Under the pieces are notes generated by a model. It saw nothing but the letters and a program-made list of their open reading frames with translations. It was not told the origin of the DNA and did not search any database. This document shows, piece by piece, positions 56,537-64,000 of a stretch of 64,000 nt of DNA. Positions within the stretch are counted from its first letter, which is position 1. Each line of letters starts with the position of its first letter. The DNA is from Tieghemiomyces parasiticus (taxonomy: Eukaryota > Kickxellomycota > Dimargaritomycetes > Dimargaritales > Dimargaritaceae): assembly GCA_027575765.1 (NCBI GenBank), contig JANBPT010000127.1, positions 1 through 64,000 on the forward strand, given 5' to 3'. The position numbers were made by a program, and so were the translations under genes.

Positions 56537-59500
56537 ATGAGCACCTCCCGATTGCTCGACGCCCTGGCCGCCCAGCCATCGTCGTTGTGTCCCGACAACC
56601 CAGTAAGTTCACGTGGAATCGTCGTTCCAAGAGTGGGGTGCCGGCCACCTGGCTACCGCAGTATGTCAACTAGGCACGGACTGCGACTGGGCTCCCCGGG
56701 AGTCGGTAGGCAAGGCTGCCCTGGTGGGGCGTCCCGGCTCTGCCTCCAGGTCCGATACCAGCAACCTCTCGCCTTCCTTAGCGGTGGTCCAGACCAGCAT
56801 TATCGGTGAAGTTAACCCCTTCATTCGCATATGGCCAGCCCGACCGGACTGACTTACTGGTCGAGCTCCGGGCTGCCAGTGGCTGAGTCTGGCGCCTTCT
56901 ATCTAATTTGTCGTCCGTATTACGAAGCCTAGGGCACTTGGTAGCCTCATCCGCGCCCCTGTTCGCTAATTATTCTGTTACTCCCTTCCCCTTACTTGAC
57001 CACCCCTCACTCCACTCTCCCCAACTGTCGACCACTTTTGGCCTCCAGCCCCTTTCCACCACTGACAGCCTCGAGCCCATGGCTGCCGAGCTTCACCGTC
57101 CCATTAGCGCGCCGCCCGCCCGTCCAGACCAGCCGGCGATTCACGGCGAACCAACAAGTTCGGGAGATGGGCTGTCCTCTGGTTGGCCAATGTGGTCGTC
57201 CCGCTCCTCGCAGTCCTTTACTGGCCGCGGCGAAGGTAATAATCCGGGCGCCCCAGGAGATCGCCCCTTACCGGGTTTCCTCGGCTCCCTTGCCGACAGC
57301 GGCCCGGCTCTGCGCTCGCCCGACCACGGCACCGGCTACATGTTCAAGCCGCGCCTTAACCACCTCCCGCGTACCCAGTCCCTAGCGGACAACCTCACCC
57401 TAGCTGGGGACGCCAGCAAGGAGCTCGCTGACAGCCAGATTGCTCACCTCTTCGAGGCCGGTGCTGCGCCGGGTGATCCGCGCCGCGGCCTGTCCGATCT
57501 GTTCCGCGATGAATACCAACCACGGACGCCGTCCCCGTCCTTGCTAGGCCCCAACCGTTCCCGCTCCACCGGGTTCCCCAACGCCGGCGCCTTCGCCCCG
57601 TCGGGTGCCGTCTGCGAAGAAAAGGGTGCGCCTTCATCCACTGACGGTATGAATGTTGCGGACTTTTTCCAGGAGTCCCGGCGTCACCGCCTATCTGCCG
57701 CCCTGTCCATCCACACCGGCCTACACGATACGGAGGACGCCTCGGTACAAAGTGCCCAATCCATGGTCAACTCCCTGCTCGAGGGTGGCGACGACGACCT
57801 GGTACCCCATTCCGCCGTGCCGGCTGGATCGTCGGCTTGGCTACGCGGCCGCTTCGAGGTCCCCCAGCGTGCCTTATCCACCCCGCCCGTTCCGGCCCTC
57901 GGTCCGCGTAGCGCCACTTCTGCCCATCGACCCGGAGACGAGTATGGCGATCTTAGCCTGGCGCTCCAGCAGATCGTGCTGGACCCGAACTCGGCTGGCC
58001 CACGCTCCGCCTACGGACTCGGCCCCACCGAGTCGTTCCTAGGCCACACCCAGGGCCTGCGTGGTGGACTAGGTCCCAAAACCGGCCACCCGCGCAACTT
58101 CTCAGCTACCGCCTACTCCCCCCTGGGTCGCGAGGCGGCTATGTTCGCTGACGGTCTTAAAGTCAGCGTGGGCGCCGACCCCCACGGCCCCCCGGCCTAC
58201 CTGGGGGCCTCGGACGGCGGCTACGGCCTCGGTGCAGGTCAGGGCGAACTAGGCCACCTGGCCGCACACCGTGGTCACCCGCACCACAGTCACCAGACCT
58301 CGCCCGGCTCGCATTCCGCAGCCTCTCACCACCACCACCACCACCACTACTCGCACCACCCCTCCCACGGGCCAGTCTACGCCGCCGGCAACGGCGGTGA
58401 CCATCCCGGTCTGACTCTCAACACGGCCGCCCTGCGTAGCCAGTCCTTCAGCGACCGCCGCTACTACCGTCCTCACTCGGCCCAGCCTCACCCCGCAACG
58501 GCCGCCTATGGTCACCATCCGGCGGTGAGCGGTCACCCTGCAGGTCCAGCTTACATCAACACCCTGGCCGCCCGCGACACCCTTCTCCTGCGCCAGCACT
58601 CTGCGGACTACCTGGGGGCTCTTAACCAATCGGGACTGATGGCGGCCTACACTGCTCCGTCGTCTCCGCTCACCTCAGCCGGCCTGCCTACGCCACCTGG
58701 CTCCCGCCGCGTCCTGGATGCCCATGGCAACCTGACCGCCCTCTCCCCGAACGCCTATGCCTACCACGGTGGCGGTCTGGGCCATGGCCACCCGTCCCCG
58801 CTAGGTAACGTAATTGGGCTGGTGGGCGTAGACCCCACCCACGGCGTGCGCAGTCCGCTACTCGAGGACTTCCGCAACAATAAGAACCGCAAGTACGAGC
58901 TCAAGGACATTGTGGGCAGCATGGTCGAGTTCAGCGGCGACCAGCACGGGTCCCGTTTCATCCAGCAGAAGCTCGAGACCGCTACCAGCGACGAGAAGCG
59001 CCTTGTTTTCGAGGAGATTCTGCCCAACGCCCTGCAGCTTATGACGGACGTTTTCGGCAATTACGTCATCCAGAAGTTCTTTGAGCATGGTAACCAGGCG
59101 CAAAAGTACCTTCTGGCCAAGCAGATGGACTCGCACGTCCTCTCGCTCTCCCTGCAGATGTACGGCTGTCGCGTGGTCCAGAAGGCCCTGGAGCACGTCC
59201 TTACCGAGCAGCAGGCAGCTATGGTGCGCGAACTGGACGGCAGCATCCTCAAGTGTGTCAAGGACCAAAACGGCAATCACGTGATCCAGAAAGCCATTGA
59301 GCGCGTGCCGGCCGAACACATCCAATTCATCATCGATGCCTTCCACGGCCAGGTGTACGCCCTGGCCACCCACCCGTACGGTTGCCGCGTGATCCAGCGC
59401 ATGTTTGAGTACTGTCCTGAAGGCCAAACCCGGGCCCTCCTCGAGGAGCTGCACAAGTACACCTCGAACCTGGTGCAGGACCAGTACGGTAACTACGTGA

Positions 59501-60228
59501 TTCAGCACGTCCTAGAGCACAGCAAGCCTGCCGACCGCTCCCTAGTGGTCAATAAGGTGCGCGGCAACGTACTCCTACTATCCAAGCACAAGTTCGCCAG
59601 CAACGTTGTGGAGCGCTGCGTGACCTTTGGGTCGCCCGAGCAGCGCCGCCTCCTGATTGAGGAGGTGATTCAACCCCGTGGCGACGGGACCTTGGCCCTC
59701 ACCGTTATGATGAAGGACCAGTACGCCAACTACGTTGTCCAGAAAATGCTGGATGCAGTGGACGGTGACCTCCGTGACCTGCTGGTCACCAAGATCCGTC
59801 CGCACCTTCAGAGCCTCAAGAAGTTCACCTACGGCAAGCACCTCATCACCAAGGTGGAGAAGCTGCTGCAGGCCCAGCCTCACCTGGCCGGTCCTGTCGG
59901 CGGCGGGTACGTGCACACCCTGCCCTCTCCGCTCCACTCGTCACCCGTCACCCCCGTGTCGGCTCTCGCCTCTCCGCACCACGGGGCGGGTAAAGGTACC
60001 GGCCCGCCGCACGTGAGCCATGAGTCCGGTCTGGTCACCCCCATGACCGCCACCTACGACCCACACCCCCACGGCCCGCCCTCGCCCGCCTCCACCACCG
60101 GCGGCCATCATCATTCCGGCCCTCCCCCTCATCATCCGCACGACCCCGTTAACTTCTCGGCGTGCCTGCAGCCGTCCCTCCACGCCGGTATGGTCTCGCC
60201 GGGCTACGCGACGGGGCGGAACGTGTAA
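56537..60228 (+). CDS. Pumilio (PUF) family RNA-binding protein
   Basis: Post-transcriptional repressor that binds mRNA 3' UTRs in the cytoplasm. The frame from 57049 to 60228 is certain as coding from at least the ATG at 57079. A probable exon 1 at 56537-56602 (22 codons, GTAAGT donor) joins in phase to an acceptor ending at 57048, giving 1081 residues. A three-exon alternative uses 56751-56803 and an acceptor at 57068. About 600 N-terminal residues are Ser/Pro/Gly/His-rich and low in complexity, with a run of seven His (58327-58347). The PUM homology domain (about 626-966) has eight repeats with base-contact motifs GSRFIQ, NYVIQ, CRVVQ, NHVIQ, CRVIQ, NYVIQ, SNVVE and NYVVQ. These are the same contact residues as human PUM1, which predicts the target UGUANAUA. 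A His/Pro-rich tail follows. Confidence 0.95.
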
Positions 60229-62857
<2,629 letters not shown>

Positions 62858-63065
62858 AGGATAAAAGAATGGGTGAGGCTTACGGATAGCCTTTTGTTAT
62901 CCTATGGAGTGCTATTGATGACCATTCTCATTCCTTTTCACAGACGGTTTATAAAGTAAACGGATTCGGAAGAGGGAGGGGAGCCGTTACAATACGGGCT
63001 TAAACTCGTGGGATTCAAACTTGTCGATATAGGGCTAATACCCTCAATGTCCAACGGGTCCACAC

Positions 63066-64000
<935 letters not shown>

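Overview
The window is nuclear DNA of a fungus. Coding regions are strongly GC-rich at third codon positions. Most genes carry short spliceosomal introns (about 130-520 nt) with GTAAGT-type donors and pyrimidine-AG acceptors. The protein set is fungal: two Zn(II)2Cys6 regulators, a NoxA-type NADPH oxidase without EF hands, an Nbp2/Skb5-like SH3 adaptor, and 3-hydroxyanthranilate dioxygenase with the C-terminal cysteine pairs. The long introns, large gene-poor gaps and overall gene set could fit an early-diverging lineage, but this cannot be settled from one window. The standard genetic code fits every model. I found no prokaryotic operon, CRISPR array, tRNA, rRNA or recognisable transposon. 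Splice models were built by hand: sites were accepted when reading phase and family similarity agreed across the junction.

Layout, left to right. 1-3.4 kb: 5' end of the complex I 75-kDa subunit (minus, cut by the window edge), 60S ribosomal protein L23 (plus), SH3 adaptor (minus). 3.4-23.1 kb: a gene-poor stretch with only two long intronless paralogous Zn2Cys6 regulators, both minus and 8.5 kb apart. 23.1-32.5 kb: release factor eRF1 (minus), a TFIIB-family factor (plus), GINS subunit Sld5 (minus), NADPH oxidase (plus). 36.2-48.2 kb: arginase, a small coiled-coil protein and topoisomerase III (all plus), then a kinesin-13 (minus). 50.5-64 kb: mitochondrial SSB (minus), an unresolved patch of exon-like segments near 53-54.2 kb, a Pumilio-family RNA-binding protein (plus), 3-hydroxyanthranilate 3,4-dioxygenase (plus) and dihydrofolate reductase (minus).

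Most genes are single-copy housekeeping genes for translation, replication and recombination, mitochondria and cofactor synthesis. They lie in head-to-head and tail-to-tail pairs and do not look like one pathway cluster. Sld5, topoisomerase III, mtSSB and DHFR all touch DNA synthesis, but their spacing and mixed orientation give no reason to call this a functional cluster.

The clearest large-scale signal outside genes is strand asymmetry. The 5' flanks of several genes are pyrimidine-rich on the coding strand for about 0.5 to 2.5 kb. This explains most long but meaningless open frames between genes. I did not find a convincing new multi-gene system. The best leads are the divergent TFIIB-like factor, the isolated regulator pair, the unnamed coiled-coil gene and the unresolved 53-54 kb patch.
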